32,560 nt of DNA from an uncultured bacterium (GTDB lineage: Bacteria > Patescibacteriota > Minisyncoccia > Phycocordibacterales > PALSA-1337), in assembly GCA_903837075.1 (NCBI GenBank), contig CAILTI010000006.1, positions 1 to 32,560 on the forward strand, written 5' to 3'. The notes under the pieces were generated by a model. It did not search any database. It was not told the DNA's origin and saw only the letters and a program-made list of their open reading frames with translations. Positions 31,720 through 32,560 of the stretch are shown here, in pieces; within the stretch, counting starts at the first letter, position 1, and each line of letters begins with the position of its first letter. Position numbers and translations under genes: made by a program.

Positions 31720-31787
31720 GCGCCAGGATTCGAACCTGGGACCCCGCCAGTATCAGTGGCGTGCTCTACCAACTGAGCTACGCGCGC
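31715..31787 (-). tRNA. tRNA-Ile (anticodon GAT)
   Basis: 73 nt. The acceptor stem is GCGCGCG/CGCGCGC with discriminator A. The D-arm is GCTC-AGTTGGTA-GAGC, the anticodon stem CGCCA/TGGCG with loop CTGATAC (anticodon GAT), a 5-nt variable loop follows, and the T-arm is CCAGG-TTCGAAT-CCTGG. All stems are perfectly paired. The 3' CCA is not encoded (CAA follows), so a CCA-adding enzyme is needed. The gap 31788-31947 upstream shows nothing else. Confidence 0.97.
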
Positions 31788-31947
31788 ATGCGAACAATGT
31801 CAATTTCACAGACGTGACCGAGATATGAGCCTAGAGATTGGATCAGAGCTGATACCTCAAATCAGTGAGTATACATTAGCAAAATCGCGTCCAAAATGCA
31901 AAATGACCGATCGAAACTACGCGACATAGAATGATCTACACGCCCCA

Positions 31948-32560
31948 TCACAAAACCTGCACAGCCTTCCTCGTAATAGGTCCGAAGTACCCTGTTGCTG
32001 ATATACCATTGGCTTTTTGGAACTTGATAAGGGCTGCCTTGGTCTTGTTACCGAAGGTGAGAACTTCATGACCTGGAGAGCCTTCACCTGAGGTAGCAAC
32101 GATGAAATCGTGATTGTTGAGGTATACCTGTAGAGCACGGACGTCCTCCCCTACAGAGCCAAATGTTAGATCTCTAGGAAATGATGTTGGTTTTGTGATC
32201 GTGGTCTTCAGTATTGGCTTCACTACAGATCCTGGTGTAGATGTTGTGGTGGTGGTAGTACTTGTTCCACACAAAGAAGCAGCGAGGTCGATGTTCAATG
32301 CTGTCCTAGTCAGTGGTCCGACGAGGCTAGCTTCTGATATTCCACGTGCTTTACGGTATAGGGTGACTGATTGGACTGTCAGTGGTCCGAAGTTACCTGT
32401 AGAAGCCGCTATCGAGAAGTTTAGCTTGCCTAGAAGCTGTTGTAATGAGGTTACGGCAGCGCCACTCATACCTATGGACATATCTGTATCAAATGCTTTG
32501 TAGGCGACATTACATGTCTTTGGAGTGGTTGTGGCTACCTTCACTGAGCATATGAAGCCA
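31948..32560 (-). CDS. Peptidoglycan-binding (PG_binding_1) repeat protein, N-terminus cut by window edge
   Basis: The frame is open through the window end (upstream codons read GFICS before the GTG at 32544), so the start is missing. About 204 residues are visible. Two PG_binding_1-type three-helix domains are recognisable: the first ends FGPLTVQSVTLYRKARG-x-VGPLTRTAL, the second FGNKTKAALIKFQKANG-x-GYFGPITRKAV. Between them lies a Thr/Ser-rich linker with a run of threonines. Such domains bind peptidoglycan or act as wall-anchoring modules, so the protein is probably exported and the missing part may carry a signal peptide or catalytic domain. It lies upstream of the tRNA on the same strand, 160 bp away. 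Confidence 0.88.
   Translation of the reverse strand, partial: GFICSVKVATTTPKTCNVAYKAFDTDMSIGMSGAAVTSLQQLLGKLNFSIAASTGNFGPLTVQSVTLYRKARGISEASLVGPLTRTALNIDLAASLCGTSTTTTTTSTPGSVVKPILKTTITKPTSFPRDLTFGSVGEDVRALQVYLNNHDFIVATSGEGSPGHEVLTFGNKTKAALIKFQKANGISATGYFGPITRKAVQVL

Overview
The window looks like a chromosomal piece of a Candidate Phyla Radiation (Patescibacteria) bacterium, probably of Parcubacteria type. This rests on gene content and protein style, not on a marker-gene tree. The hints are a CPR-style MraY with an extra basic loop, a Mur-ligase fused to an ATE-like transferase, an orphan VirD4-like ATPase, a DUF4015 putative glycosidase, a four-helix-bundle (S23-type) protein, few Shine-Dalgarno sites and a tRNA without encoded CCA. 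TGA is used as a stop (for example the ATGA overlaps), so the TGA-recoding CPR lineages are unlikely.

Layout. (1) 1-9945, plus strand: an AT-rich surface-glycan locus with a truncated flippase, an FkbM methyltransferase, several glycosyltransferases, two tandem SAM methyltransferases, a GT2/GT9-like double-domain protein, a GT11 fucosyltransferase and a GT2 enzyme. Most genes touch or overlap. (2) 9950-14769: a VirD4/TraG-like ATPase with a long repetitive tail, a membrane-anchored DUF4015 protein with a small membrane partner, a hypothetical protein, and rsmI. (3) 14833-23669: a cell-wall-type module with an ATP-grasp ligase, a cytosolic NlpC/P60-like protein, MraY, an ATE-like/Mpl-like fusion, a 57-residue LysW-like zinc ribbon, a PLP fold-II enzyme, a four-helix-bundle gene between inverted repeats, and a divergent MurD-like ligase. 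(4) 23711-29024, minus strand: a hypothetical gene, RadC, a type II restriction-modification pair (MvaI/BcnI-like nuclease plus a probable N4-cytosine methylase), pyruvate kinase and a PmtA/RsmA-like methyltransferase. (5) 29025-32560, minus strand: hairpin repeats, a secreted M64-type metallopeptidase bracketed by identical 84-bp direct repeats, tRNA-Ile(GAT) and a truncated peptidoglycan-binding protein.

Three patterns run across the window. Degenerate 7-bp tandem arrays of at least five motif types sit at gene borders and also inside coding regions. Many minus-10 boxes lie 5-7 nt upstream of start codons, which predicts leaderless transcripts. Duplicated hairpins act as punctuation near 29 kb and 31.7 kb.

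The most unusual biology is the cell-wall module. An amino-acid-transferring (ATE/GNAT-type) domain is fused to a muropeptide ligase, next to MraY and an ATP-grasp/NlpC pair, with a LysW-like carrier nearby. This suggests a non-canonical route for building or recycling muropeptides, which is inference only.
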